The notes beneath the pieces are model-generated. The model did not search any database. It was given only the letters and a program-made list of their open reading frames with translations, and was not told the origin of the DNA. Shown here in pieces: positions 1 through 10,713 of a stretch of DNA of 64,000 nt (the first letter of the stretch is position 1; each line of letters starts with the position of its first letter). The position numbers and the translations under genes were made by a program. This DNA is from Branchiostoma floridae. Its lineage: Eukaryota; Chordata; Leptocardii; Amphioxiformes; Branchiostomatidae. Where the stretch lies: NCBI RefSeq assembly GCF_000003815.2, contig NC_049993.1, positions 2,532,477 to 2,596,476 of the forward strand, in the 5' to 3' direction.

Positions 1-526
1 AGCAAGTAAATTTTATGGATGACATCCTCTGCAGACTGCAAAATTAGTGCGATAGGGCGAAAAAAAAAACAAGATGGGTAAAAAAAAAACAAGATGGCTA
101 CATTTTCAAAAATAGGCACCATAAAGTTGTGGTGACTGTTGTTACAAGAATTAAGGGGACCAAACATGACATCAGAGCCAACAATGCATTCATCCCTGTA
201 TTTGGACATGTACTGGTGCGGTAAAAGTGACACTAGTGTGGTAGACTGGCATCACCAACAAAGTTGGCAACCACACTCATGGCTTCCATATTGGTGTCAT
301 ATTGGTGTCGCTATCCAATAAGCTTCATTTTACAGCTACAGTCCTGGGTACCTCACAAGTGTCACTTCTACAAGACGATTATCAGGCTACAACACAATAT
401 ATTTCCTCATTTTGGTACTTAATCGTCATGTTGACCCTCCCTGCAGAAGAAAAAATCTTGTTTTTTTTTCTGAAATCAGGCGAAAATTAATGCGCGCGCT
501 GATGTCACCCAGAAAATTTACTTGCT
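1..526. mobile_element. Non-autonomous TIR element (may start before the window)
   Basis: The first 16 bases (AGCAAGTAAATTTTAT) return inverted at 511-526, and similarity continues inward to about 27 bp (TGACATC on both sides). No coding. A diverged copy of its left half lies at about 6605-6828. Confidence 0.6.
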
Positions 527-839
527 GTGGCCTTATGAGTATTCGTATGTGAGAATGTCGCAGGTTATATTATTGGATGGTGTAGTATAATATATGACGA
601 AGTCATGGTGCCCCAACGACCCACACAGAGGTCAAGGGATAGGTGAGGTGAGGTGAGTATAATATGATTATTTACTCCGCGGTAAGTTCTTATTTTTTCT
701 GATCAAAATCTACAGTCGACATTGACTGAAATGTAAAGTGCTAATGTACCGTGTATCGAAAAGCGATAATACAGGAGACTATAAGGACGTATTATATAGC
801 ATTGCAGTTGACGCTTTTAACAGTGTAGCTTATTACCTT

Positions 840-2110
840 CGCCAAGAAGGTTATATTTTCGGTTAAGGCCTCATGTTGTGTCCCTATATGTAGGTCAACA
901 GCATATAACTCGAGAAGCTGTGTATGGATTTTAATGATATTTGGTATTTGAGTAGCGGTTGCGGAAAGGAAGGTCGCTTTCTCGTAAACAGTATAACTCG
1001 AGAACCCTTGAATGGATCCTGATAATATTTGGCAGGTGGGTAGGTCACGAAAACAGAGGTCATGTTTGATAATGGGCCCCCTAGCGGCTCCCTAAGGTAC
1101 TGCAGCAAAACTTTTTAATTTTTTAATCTCGTGTTCTAGACATGCTGTGGTAATGAGTTTTAAGTGGTAGTTAGCCCTTGGGGCAGAGAGTAAGTGCTGT
1201 GAGTTTGAACTGCAGGCACCAATTTCCTTTCAAACTTTGGACGAAAATAACTTGAGAATGTGTTGACGAATCATCATGATTTTTGGTATGTAGATAGAAT
1301 GAGTGATGACTTACATAATGTAATATTAATCATGCAAATCAACAGAAAATTTGCATAATTAATGAGGAAAGTTCATAAATCCATGCCAACAGCATATAAC
1401 TCAAGAAACTGTATATAGATTTTCATGATATTTGGTATTAAAGTAGCGGTTGTGGAAAGAAAGGTCGAGTTCGAAAATGGTTAGCGTAGCATTTTTCGCC
1501 AGGACGGTAGCGGGCCAAGTGTGTGCGTCCGTTTGTTTGTAGAATGCATAACTCGAGAAGCCTTGAACGGATCCTGATAACATTTGGTAGGTGGGTATGG
1601 GTAAGGAAAAGAAAGGTTGAGGTCGATAATGGGCCCTCTGGCGGCTTCCTAAGGTACTGCAGAAAAACTTCAATGTTTGACATCTCGCGTTCTGAACATG
1701 CTGTGGTCGTGATTTTTGAATGTTACATAGCCTAAGTGATGACGTACATAAAGTAATACTTATTATGCAAATCAACAGCTAATTTGCATAATTAATGAGG
1801 AAAGTTCATAAATCCACTGAATTCCACGCTTTAGGGCTTTCAAACTTGTCACATGTAGCAGAAATGTAAGAAAAATGTCCAATACATATTAATTATGCAA
1901 ATAATGACCTCATTTACATAATCAATGACAAACATAAACATGTTGATGGATCATTATGATTTTTGGTATGTAGATAGCCTAATTGAAGACTTACATAGTG
2001 GGATACTTATTGTACAAATTAACAGCAAATTTACGTAATTAATCAAAGTTTACAAATATGAAAGTTGCACTGGAAAGTATCACAACAGTGTACATAATTT
2101 CATTGTCACC
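840..2110 (+). repeat. Dispersed octamer-bearing repeat family, two or more copies
   Basis: Recurring blocks: TTACCTTCGCCAAGAAGGTT, then AACTCGAGAA, GGATCCTGATAA, GGTACTGCAG, then GACGGATCATCATGATTTTT-like text, and finally ATGCAAAT followed 10 bp later by ATTTGCATAATTAATGAGG. Octamers at 1332-1339 and 1764-1771 with inverse partners. No coding. Confidence 0.6.
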
Positions 2111-3200
2111 TCTGCCAAGAAGTTAATGTTTTTTGTGTTTTTGGGAACACACGTTCATGCAGTCGTTTGCTATTGGGGTAGGTCCTCTTTAGTGATACTA
2201 GTACATGAATAATTCCACAAAGTCTTGAATAAAGGCATTAATATTTGGCGAAGGGATGTGTTCGTGGAACTCTAGTTGCATTATAACTTGGGAAGTTTTA
2301 CAGGAAGGTTCATGATAAATGTTGCTTTGGTCGGCTTGCATTACTTGTCGGCCTTTTATTAGATTATCTTAGATCAAAGGTCTTGGTTGCTCAAGGTCCC
2401 CAAAAGGTAAACTGGATTAATATTGACGTTTACTGAACAGCTTTATAGTAATTTTTACTGTTGATTAGCTTTGTCTCAGGACTCTGTGTAGCCTCCGGCA
2501 AGTTGAGTAGTCCTGGCTGTACTTATGTTTTATACAGCCAACCAAATCAAATGACATCAATAACGGAGCAAATATAGCTTATAATAATCACTTAGATAAT
2601 GCTCTATTACCTCCATGAAGATGGAGGTACTGCCGTGCATATTTTTGGTCACGGGTGTGCTGTGGTGTTGATTTTCGCTACAATATAGGTGAAGTTGTGA
2701 ACCTTTTTGGGTGTTTTTGTACGTGTATCCAGTCCAATATCTCACGGACGTCTATTCGACTGTGATGGCATTTGGTTCGCAGGTAGGTGAACGATTTTAA
2801 CGTGTTTGAGCCTTCTGGTAAATGACCTTGGTACTGCAGCAGGACTTTCTCGTCTCGTATCTTTGGTTGAGGGTTCTCTGCTGTTTTGATTTCTAGGTGG
2901 CAAAAAAGTGTTCACATAAATGTTCAATGGTGTGGGATTGGGTATTCTAGCAGTTTGCTGTGGAACTGCAGGATCGTTTGTATCTTTTAAATTTGTCTAA
3001 CCCTCTTGATGTTAGTTGACTCTACATGTATGTGTTGACTAAAGCTAATGACAGCACAGCTGTATATAGCACTAGGTTGATAGTCATCCGGTTATTTTTC
3101 TGTAGTCTGGGTCAAGCATTTTAAAGACTTAGTGTTGCTTTGGGCCATACTGAAGCTCTCTGCTTTCAACTGCTTGGGGTATGAAGATAGTTTGCATGAT
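2111..3200. other. No gene; diffuse repeat remnants
   Basis: Low-complexity AT-rich DNA with weak pieces of the octamer-bearing family (GCCAAGAAG near 2115, GGTACTGCAGCAGGAC near 2830). No exon-like open frame seen. Confidence 0.4.
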
Positions 3201-4160
3201 TATGGTCTTAGTAAGATTGTAATAATGCAAATCATGATGTAAGCTGCTTAAGTAATGAGGACGTCTAATATAAATCCAACGCCTTTCATGTTAAGACTTT
3301 TAAAGCATGTGACATAACTAAGGAAGAAAGGAACCATATTGAATACATAAAAAAATTAACGATAATTTTAATATTTTTTACTTACAAAAGTTCGAAACAT
3401 GAAACGTAATATAATAAACTGCAGGTGTAGCACAGATATCTCATTTGCATATTTTACTGTGTCATGTAGTCATTCATGAACTTTACTATGCATCAAATAT
3501 ATTATTGTGAATCCATTTGCATAAAATCTATAAAAACTGTTCATATGTTATTGAGAGAGAGAGAGAGAAAGAGAGAATGTATATCAAACGCTCGTTGTGA
3601 TTGTGTCAACGCAAATGAGACCACTGAGCATTATTTGCACTGCTTACGGTGAACAATGGTACATAAGTAACCGGCTAAACCCTTATCTAGTGTCTGTGTA
3701 CCTAAACTTTGACCCACTCCGCTCCAACACTATTACTATGCTCGCAACTTCTCAGATCATGGATTGCACTTCTCTCCTTTCTTCATGCAACTGTAAGATT
3801 TTTACACTAGCTAATAAGATACTATTTTCGGTACTGTTTGTGTGTCGGTTTGTGTGTCACATCATAACGCGAAAAGCTGTGAATGTCAATGATGTTTAGT
3901 AGATCGATAGTGGTGGTTAAAGCAAAGGTAACGTTCGATAATATGCCTCCCCATCGGAAAGTCGGTGTTTTCATATCTCCTGTTCTGGAGGACAGCAACT
4001 GATGGGCTCGGTTTTGTTTCAGGTCTTGATAGAGAATAACTGTGTTGACGGATTGTCATAATTTTTTTGTATGTAGAAAGCTCAAATGATGATGTACAAT
4101 GATGCTAAACATGGAAATTGGGAGCTAATTTGCACAATTGATAAAAAACCGTTATTTTTT
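3200..4160 (+). repeat. Degenerate copies of the octamer-bearing family
   Basis: ATGCAAATCATGATGTAAGC near 3226 and the block GTTGACGGATTGTCATAATT near 4045 with a decayed octamer pair at 4125-4140. A GA microsatellite sits at about 3553-3575. Confidence 0.45.
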
Positions 4161-4171
4161 GTCAACAGGCT

Positions 4172-4408
4172 CTATGATGTGTGTGTGTGTGTGTGTTTGT
4201 GCGTGTGTGTTGTGCGTGTGTGCTTGTGTGTGTTTTTGTGTGTGTTGTTGTGCGTGTTTGTGTGTGCGTTGTGTGTGTGTGTGTATGTTTGTGTGTGTGC
4301 GTGTGTATGTGTGTTCGTGTGTATGTATGTGTGTATATGTGTGTGCGTGTGTATGTATGTGTGTATATGTACGCGCGCGCGCGCGCGTGTGTGTATGTGT
4401 GTGTGCAA
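4172..4408. repeat. TG/CG-rich microsatellite, Z-DNA prone
   Basis: About 235 bp of near-pure alternating purine-pyrimidine, mostly (TG)n with interruptions, containing a (CG)7-8 run at about 4372-4387. Frames here are open only because the repeat lacks stops. Confidence 0.9.
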
Positions 4409-4529
4409 AAAAAAGCTGAAGCTATTTATCTCATTCTTTTAGCTCAAAAAAGTATTTCTCATGAAACGCGTGATAACTACAAAATATGTGATAGCGATAA
4501 GTAAAAACTTTATCTCTTTTTTTCGCCAA

Positions 4530-5745
4530 AGGATTTTCAATCTTCTTCTGAAGAATTAATGTGATAGCAACCCCCTTATCACATTAATTCTCTATAGAGA
4601 GATCCAGGATTCTTCTACTGGAGAATTAATGTGATAGCAACCCTCTTATCACATTAATTCTCTATAGAGAGATCCAGGATTCTTATATGGAGAATTAATG
4701 TGATAGCAACCCCCTTATCACATTGATTCTCCATAGAGAGATCCTGGATTCGCCTTCTGGAGAATTAATGTGATAGCAACCCCCTTATCACATTAATTCT
4801 CCATAGAGAAATCCACGATTCTTATATGGAGAATTAATGTGATAGCAACCCCATTATCACATTAATTCTCCATGGAGAGGTCCACGATTCTTATATGGAG
4901 AATTAATGTGATAGCAGCCCCCTTATCACATTAATTCTCCATAGAGAGATCCAGTATTCTCCTTCTGGAGAATTAATGTGATAGCAACCACCGTATCACA
5001 TTAATTCTCCATAGAGAGGTCCACGATTCTTATATGGAGAATTAATGTGATAGCAACCCCCTTATCACATTAATTCTCCATAGAGAGATCCAGTATTCTC
5101 CTTCTGGAGAATTAATGTGATAGCAACCACCGTATCACATTAATTCTCCATAGAAAGATCCACGATTCTTATATGGAGAATTAATGTGATATCAACCCCT
5201 TTATCACATTAATTCTCCATACAGAGATCCACGATTTTTCTACTGGAGAATTAATGTGATAGCAACCCCCTTATCACATTAATTCTCCATACAGAGATCC
5301 ACGATTCTTATATGGAGAATTAATGTGATAGCAACCCCCTTATCACATTAATTCTCCACAGAGAGATTCAGGATTCTTATATGGAGAATTAATGTGATAG
5401 CAACCCCTGTATCACATCAATTCTCCATAGAGAGATCCACGACTCTTATTTGGAGAATTAATGTGATAGCAACCCCCTTATCACATTAATTCTCCATAGA
5501 GAGATTCAGGATTCTTATATGGAGAATTAATGTGATAGCAACCCCCTTATCACATTAATTCTCCATAGAGAGATCCTAGATTCTTATGTGGAGAAATAAT
5601 GTGATAGCAACCCCCTTATCACATTAATTCTCCATAGAGAGATCCACGATTTTTCTACTGGAGAATTAATGTGATAGCAACCCCCTTATCACATTAATTC
5701 TCCATAATGATCCAGGTTTCTTCTACTGGAGAATTAATTTGACAA
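4530..5745 (+). repeat. Palindromic minisatellite array 1 (about 17 units, 69-70 bp)
   Basis: Each unit has a stem GGAGAATTAATGTGATA, a loop GCAACCCCCT and the complementary arm TATCACATTAATTCTCC, then a spacer with AGAGAGATCCAGGATTC and either TTATAT or TTCTACT. The stem is 17 bp and often perfect. Last unit is truncated near 5735. Confidence 0.93.
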
Positions 5746-6600
5746 AGTTCTGATAAAGGCCTGTTCGTATCAGTATGTGGTTACCGTCACCAGTTCGCAG
5801 CATGCAATCGTTTCCAGAATTAAACACCAGACACGTTACAGTTTGGTGTTACATAATGTCCTTTATTTTGGGAAAAACTTTATGAATGTTACGTACATGT
5901 ACTTCAGTTGGTTATATAACGTCCTTTTTTTGGAGAAAACTGTATACGTTTTGTCCAGACGAAGCGCCCCCTATTTAGCGAACATGAGACCGGAAAAGAC
6001 GTCACTGGGTACTCCCCCAACACCGCGGGATGGGGAAAAACATTAATTGGCATAGAAAGTCATCTGGGTTTGTCCAAGGAGCTTTTATTAGTTTGTCATT
6101 ATGATAGAGAACTCTTAGAGTTCGTCAGGCCAGGTAGTAACGAGGTAGTTCCATTTTAGGTCGGGGGCCCTTCCGAACTAGACGAAAGCAATCTCTTTAC
6201 AAGTCTTACAACATGTCCGAGCCGAGCCGACCCTGGCATCGAACTCAGGCCCGCAGATCCATGGATTTGGATTTAGGCCGTGGTACCCTGGGGGCCATCC
6301 GAGATCGGGCAGGCTAGGACAGTTATTCGGTAGCCCAAGACAATTAGGCCCGCCGAGCTCCTATTAGCGCCCCCGGGAGTTTAAGCCCGATTAGGAAGAG
6401 GGTAGCGATAACTCCTCCGGGCTGAAACTCCCCGGAGCGCTAATGTGAGGTCTGCGGGCTGAACAAAACTCGCGAACAAATCTCGCTAGCTATCCGTTTC
6501 TGTCTGGCTCCCAGGGTAGGCCATGGAGACTTTGGTAATTTATATACTCGTACTGAGACTAAAGAAGGCCGATAGAGTCGGAACATATGCAGTTAACTTC
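5746..6600. other. No gene; unclassified, partly GC-rich
   Basis: 5746-6060 shows nothing recognisable. 6170-6500 is GC-rich; near 6230 it reads, on the minus strand, GAGTTCGATGCCAGG, which resembles a tRNA T-arm, so a decayed SINE is possible. Confidence 0.3.
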
Positions 6601-6604
6601 TCAT

Positions 6605-6828
6605 TCTTACAGAAAGGAAATTTTATGTAAGACACCCTTAGCAGACTGCAAAAATAGCGAGATAGGGCGAAAAAATGATGGGTAAGAAAGCAAGTTGGCC
6701 ACATTGTCAAAATAGGCACCATAAACATTGTAAACAAGAATTGACACGACAAAACATGGTATTATAGCCAACAAGGCATTCATTCATGTATTCAAGAAGT
6801 GCACGGGTGAATAAAAAGTGACACGAGG
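6605..6828. repeat. Diverged copy of the window-start TIR element (left half)
   Basis: Shares with 12-240 the ordered blocks GCAGACTGCAAAA, GATAGGGCGAAAAA, AATAGGCACCATAAA and ACAAGAATT. Ends abruptly at the start of the next repeat. Confidence 0.6.
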
Positions 6829-7123
6829 CTCGTTCTCATTTAAATGTCGAAATGCTGTCGCCTGACTTTACGCCTTGATATGGAGCAAATTATAGACAAC
6901 ATCACTGGTTACTTCATTTTTCCGCAACCCCAGTAATGTTTTGCAAAAGATGCACCACAACATTCGTGACGTTGATGGGTTAGAAGATTATTATAGCCAG
7001 GGGCGGGATTTCACACCCTAAAAAATGGCTGTCGCCTGAGAAGAAACGAAGAATTCAAATAGTAGCCAAAAATGTAACAATTCAGTTCCCAGAATGATTG
7101 TTCGGCAGGTGAAACCAACTACC
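6829..7123 (+). repeat. Copy of the left end of the 36343-41355 element
   Basis: About 295 bp closely similar to 36343-36636, starting CTCGTTCTCATTTAAATG and ending GTGAAACCAACTACC. It shows the family is dispersed and that its left end is a stable boundary. Confidence 0.75.
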
Positions 7124-7523
7124 CTGGTTTGAAATACTTTGAAATAGTGTAGTATAATTTCATTACTGTATTAATCGCTCTGTGATACTTGTCATGCATC
7201 ATACCGTGAATAACCGTCGAGCAACAAAGTTCATTCATTCCATTACTAAAAAGGCATAGAAATTACGAAAGAAGAAAAATATGAGTTCCACGAATCCATA
7301 CATGCTCTGATTGATTTAACCTTCACGGCTGAAACATTATGTGTGTTTTTCATTAATCATGCAAACAAGGTCCTCGTGGGCATACCTTTTTTTTGTTGGG
7401 CATCTCTCCGCCAAGTTAACAGAGGTAGACAATTCTATCTTAAGACTGGTATCGAGAGGAGGCCATACTAGCATTTTCTGATCATTTATGTTAACAATTA
7501 CAAGTCTTCATTTACACAATTTA

Positions 7524-8584
7524 AGCCCCGGTCACAAAGCGCGTACGATTCCTTGCGATTCCTTCCGATGCGCAGGATAAGCGCAGTGCGACGTAAGTCG
7601 GAAGAAAATCGGAAGCAATGGTTTAAGTATATAAAGCCGTGGTCACAAAGCGCGTAGTGCATCGTACGATGAGGTCATAAGAGCGTGCCTGTGTCAATCG
7701 CAGTGAATCATAGTAAATCGGGGAGCGTCGTATGGCGAAAAATAGAGCTGAAATGGATTTTGAACATGTTCAAAATTTCGCTATCGTCGTAAGATTTTAT
7801 TTGCCCCCATAGCAGAGTTCAATACGGCAATTTTTGTCTACTGATGAGGTTATAGATTTATGATTTTTTAGCATGTTGTGATGGTTTCAGTTTTCCCTGA
7901 TATTGTCGATATTGACGAAAAGGGGAAATATATCAGTCGCAACTGCCACAGTCGCAACAAGAGAACAGCGCGCCCCGCACAGGTGATGCAGACAATTGTT
8001 TGATCGCTTCATGCACGTGAGTTTATAATTAGATCAAATCTCAGCTCTCGTCGGTCTTGGGTCAGTTTACCATAATCGTAATAACCATGGGGACAACTCG
8101 AACATAAAGGCAGGCTCTATGAGTCGGAAATATATATGATATAATGCTTATCATATGATTTTGTATGATGGCATCTTTTTGTTGATAGCATATCATGATA
8201 CGATCTTCGAAAGAGCCTGACACGTAGAGCCGGCAAGCAGGCCGAGATAACCATACCAGTACTCACGCTTGATTTGAACTTTTGCTTGTAATACTCTTGT
8301 TGTCATGGTCTTTTTAAATTTATTTTTACAGTTAAAGATATTATAGGAAGGTATTTAACAGCTATGTCCACATTTTGTTGGTTAAAGAAGCACAAAAGCG
8401 GTCAGACGGCTGTACAGAAGAGGCACAAGTGAAAAATCGTGCGACGCTGGAAAAATTTTGAACACCATCCGATGCGTTGCGATGGCTTGCGATGCTTACG
8501 ATTTTCTTGCGATGTACTGCGCTCATCGTACGATATGCGGAATAGTCCATCGCAAGGAATCGTACGCGCTTTGTGACCGGGGCT
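7524..8584. mobile_element. Harbinger-like MITE, TTA target duplication
   Basis: 1,061 bp with about 36-bp near-perfect terminal inverted repeats starting AGCCCCGGTCACAAAGCGCG and ending with the reverse complement; flanked by TTA at 7521-7523 and 8585-8587. A partial internal copy of the terminal motif (CACAAAGCGCGTA) lies near 7644. No transposase. A 3-bp TWA-type target and GC-rich ends fit PIF/Harbinger. Confidence 0.78.
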
Positions 8585-8692
8585 TTATGTTCAAGGATGT
8601 TCACTTCCACGTAAGTTCCAAATGCCACAAGAATGAACTTCCAGTCATTTACAACTATGGCAGTTTCTCATTTACTATGATGATAATGCGAA

Positions 8693-9565
8693 TTATAAGG
8701 GGTTGCTATCACAATAATTCTCCAGTAGATGAGTACTGGATCTTTCTTTGGAGAATTAATGTGATAAGGGGGTTGCTATCACATTAATTCTCCATATAAG
8801 AATCCAGGATCTCTCTATGGAGAATTAATGTGATAAGGGGGTTGCTATCACATTAATTCTCCATATAAGAATCCTGGATCTCTCTATGGAGAATTAATGT
8901 AATAAAGGGGTTGCTATCACATTAATTCTCCATATAAGAATCCTGGATCTCTCTCTGGAGAATTAATGTAATAAAGGGGTTGCTATCACATTAATTCTCC
9001 ATATAAGAATCGTGGATCTCTCTTTGGAGAATTAATGTGATAAAGGGGTTGCTATCACATCAATTCTCCATATAAGAATCCTGAATCTCTCTATGGAGCA
9101 TTAATGTGATAAGGGGGTTGCTATCACATTAATTCTCCATATAAGAATCGTGGATCTCTCTTTGGAGAATTAATGTAATAAAGGGGTTGCTATCACATTA
9201 ATTCTCCATATAAGAATCGTGGATCTCTCTTTGGAGAATTAATGTGAGAAGGTGGTTGCTATCACAATGATTCTCCAGTAGAAGAATCCTGGATCTCTCT
9301 CTGGAAAATTAATGTGATAAGGGGGTTGCTGTCACATTAATTCTCCAGTAGAAGAATCCTGGATATCTCAATGGAGAATTAATGTGATAAAGGGGTTGCT
9401 ATCACATTAATTCTCTTTATAAGAATCGTGGATCTCTCTTTGGAGAATTAATGTGATAAAGGGGTTGCTATCACATTAATTCTCCATATAAGAATCGTGG
9501 ATCTTTCTATGGAGAATTAATGTGATAAGGGGGTTGCTATCACATTAATTCTCCTGTAGAAGATA
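8693..9565 (-). repeat. Palindromic minisatellite array 2 (about 13 units), mirror of array 1
   Basis: Same unit as at 4530-5745 but reading in the opposite direction (GTTGCTATCACATTAATTCT, spacer AAGAATCCTGGATCTCTC). Period 69-70 bp. Some units carry GTAATA instead of GTGATA, breaking the stem. Confidence 0.92.
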
Positions 9566-9854
9566 CTTAAACCTCTCAATTGGTGAATTAATGAGACATT
9601 AAACCCAATATCTATTATCACAACTTTTTCAGTTATCACGCTATTTAGTTTAAATACTTTTCAGAGCTAAATGAATGTGATAAATAATCAGATCTAAAAA
9701 AAACACAAACGACATAATTTCCTTTTGTAATTACGTGTGCAATTTATGACTGCGAGTTCAGTTGGCCACAATCAAGCTTATGAGTTCTGAAAGGAGAATT
9801 CAACAATAAACCTGGGAAACGTAACAAACGACAGATGTGTGCGACAAAATCAAC

Positions 9855-10122
9855 GGGTTTCCAGAATCGATGGGGTGGGCTAGGAAAGCGGACTCAGGGC
9901 TAGTGCCACCATGCCAAATTCAAGAATCATCAAAAGCATTCCTATTTAAAAAAATATAAACCTTTCACCAACATTTGGACATGCCTGATTCAGATTGCCT
10001 AAGTGCTGAAGGACAAAGCTATTCCTCCCAGGGTCTCCCACAGCTGGAAGCCAGTGGGGCACCAAAAGGTGGCACTAGCCCATCCCGCTAGCCTAGCCCA
10101 TCCCGTCGATTCCGGAAACCCT
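9855..10122. mobile_element. Foldback element with about 55-bp arms
   Basis: GGGTTTCCAGAATCGATGGG and CTAGTGCCACC (9855-9910) pair with the inverted copy at 10069-10122. About 150 bp between the arms, no coding. Confidence 0.6.
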
Positions 10123-10224
10123 AAAATCAATGCAAGACAAATACTCTTTGTAGATTACAATCAGCCTTATCTCTTATGTAAATCCACGAATGTTTATACC
10201 GTAGAATCAATAGTGTAAATGACA

Positions 10225-10372
10225 TGCTAGACCCCATATGTTGATTTGTTCATAGATATCCATATATGTGTGTTTAGTTGTACTGTAAGTAGTTGTTATA
10301 TATATAGACCTTACGAAAGTCGCTGTACTTTTGTCGTGTCAATAAAGATTATCTGTATCTGTAAATTTAACC
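10225..10372 (+). mobile_element. LINE 3' end fragment
   Basis: TATATAGACCTTACGAAAGTC, a CAATAAAG signal and a terminal (TATCTG)n tail at 10345-10365 look like the 3' end of an L2/CR1-like LINE. No protein part is left. It lies just upstream of exon 1 of the GTPase gene. Confidence 0.45.
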
Positions 10373-10436
10373 TATTTGATCTCGACTATTAACGTTACAG
10401 ACTTTGGTGCAAGTACTGCTGTGAAGAACGCAAACA

Positions 10437-10713
10437 ATGGCCCAACTTCCTGCCATTACGCAGCTGTTTCACAAAATTTCTGACAGCCTAGAAGAGAAAG
10501 ATGTCGTTAGTCTGCGAGCCATTGTCGGTAATGGAATGCTCGGGCCAGCAAGAGTGGAAAATGCGACACCTCACCAAATATTCAACATGCTACAAGACGC
10601 CAATAAGATCGGCAAGGGGAATCTCAGTTTGCTTGTGGAGATTTTAGAGACTCTAAACAAAGGAAAATTAGCAGAAGAAGCTAAAAGACTAGAACTGGAG
10701 CAAATGAACGAAG
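10437..10713 (+). CDS. Exon 1: death-effector-like domain
   Basis: Starts with ATG at 10437 and ends in phase 1 before GTATGT. The 92 residues are an all-helical pattern: an opening LFHKISDSL helix, an EEKDVVSLRAIV helix, and a final LLVEILETLNKGKLAEEAKRL segment of the type found in FADD and caspase-8 DEDs. A possible acceptor TTACAG lies at 10395-10400, so the 5' UTR may be split. A CARD or other death-fold member is the main alternative. Confidence 0.7.

Larger units (their letters stand above)
4421..9690. mobile_element. Large structure bounded by inverted ends and mirrored palindromic arrays
   Basis: The left flank of the first array (4421-4500: TATTTATCTCATTC, TTTAGCTC, AAAAGTATTT, GCGTGATAACT) matches the reverse complement of the right flank of the second array (about 9610-9690) in order and spacing. 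Each flank leads into an array of the same palindromic repeat, in opposite orientation. An A8 run borders both sides (4407-4414, 9696-9703), a possible 8-bp target duplication. Interior is composite and has no transposase seen. Probably a non-autonomous DNA transposon with subterminal satellite; class unassigned. Confidence 0.55.

Noticed and set aside
4086-4504. Several overlapping Cys/Val or His/Thr-rich frames over the TG repeat
   Set aside because: A stop-free dinucleotide repeat opens all frames; no start context, domain or splice support.
4530-9565. CRISPR-like look of regularly spaced palindromic repeats
   Set aside because: The spacers are not unique but nearly identical, the period includes the whole unit, there are no cas genes, and the DNA is eukaryotic. 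It is a minisatellite.
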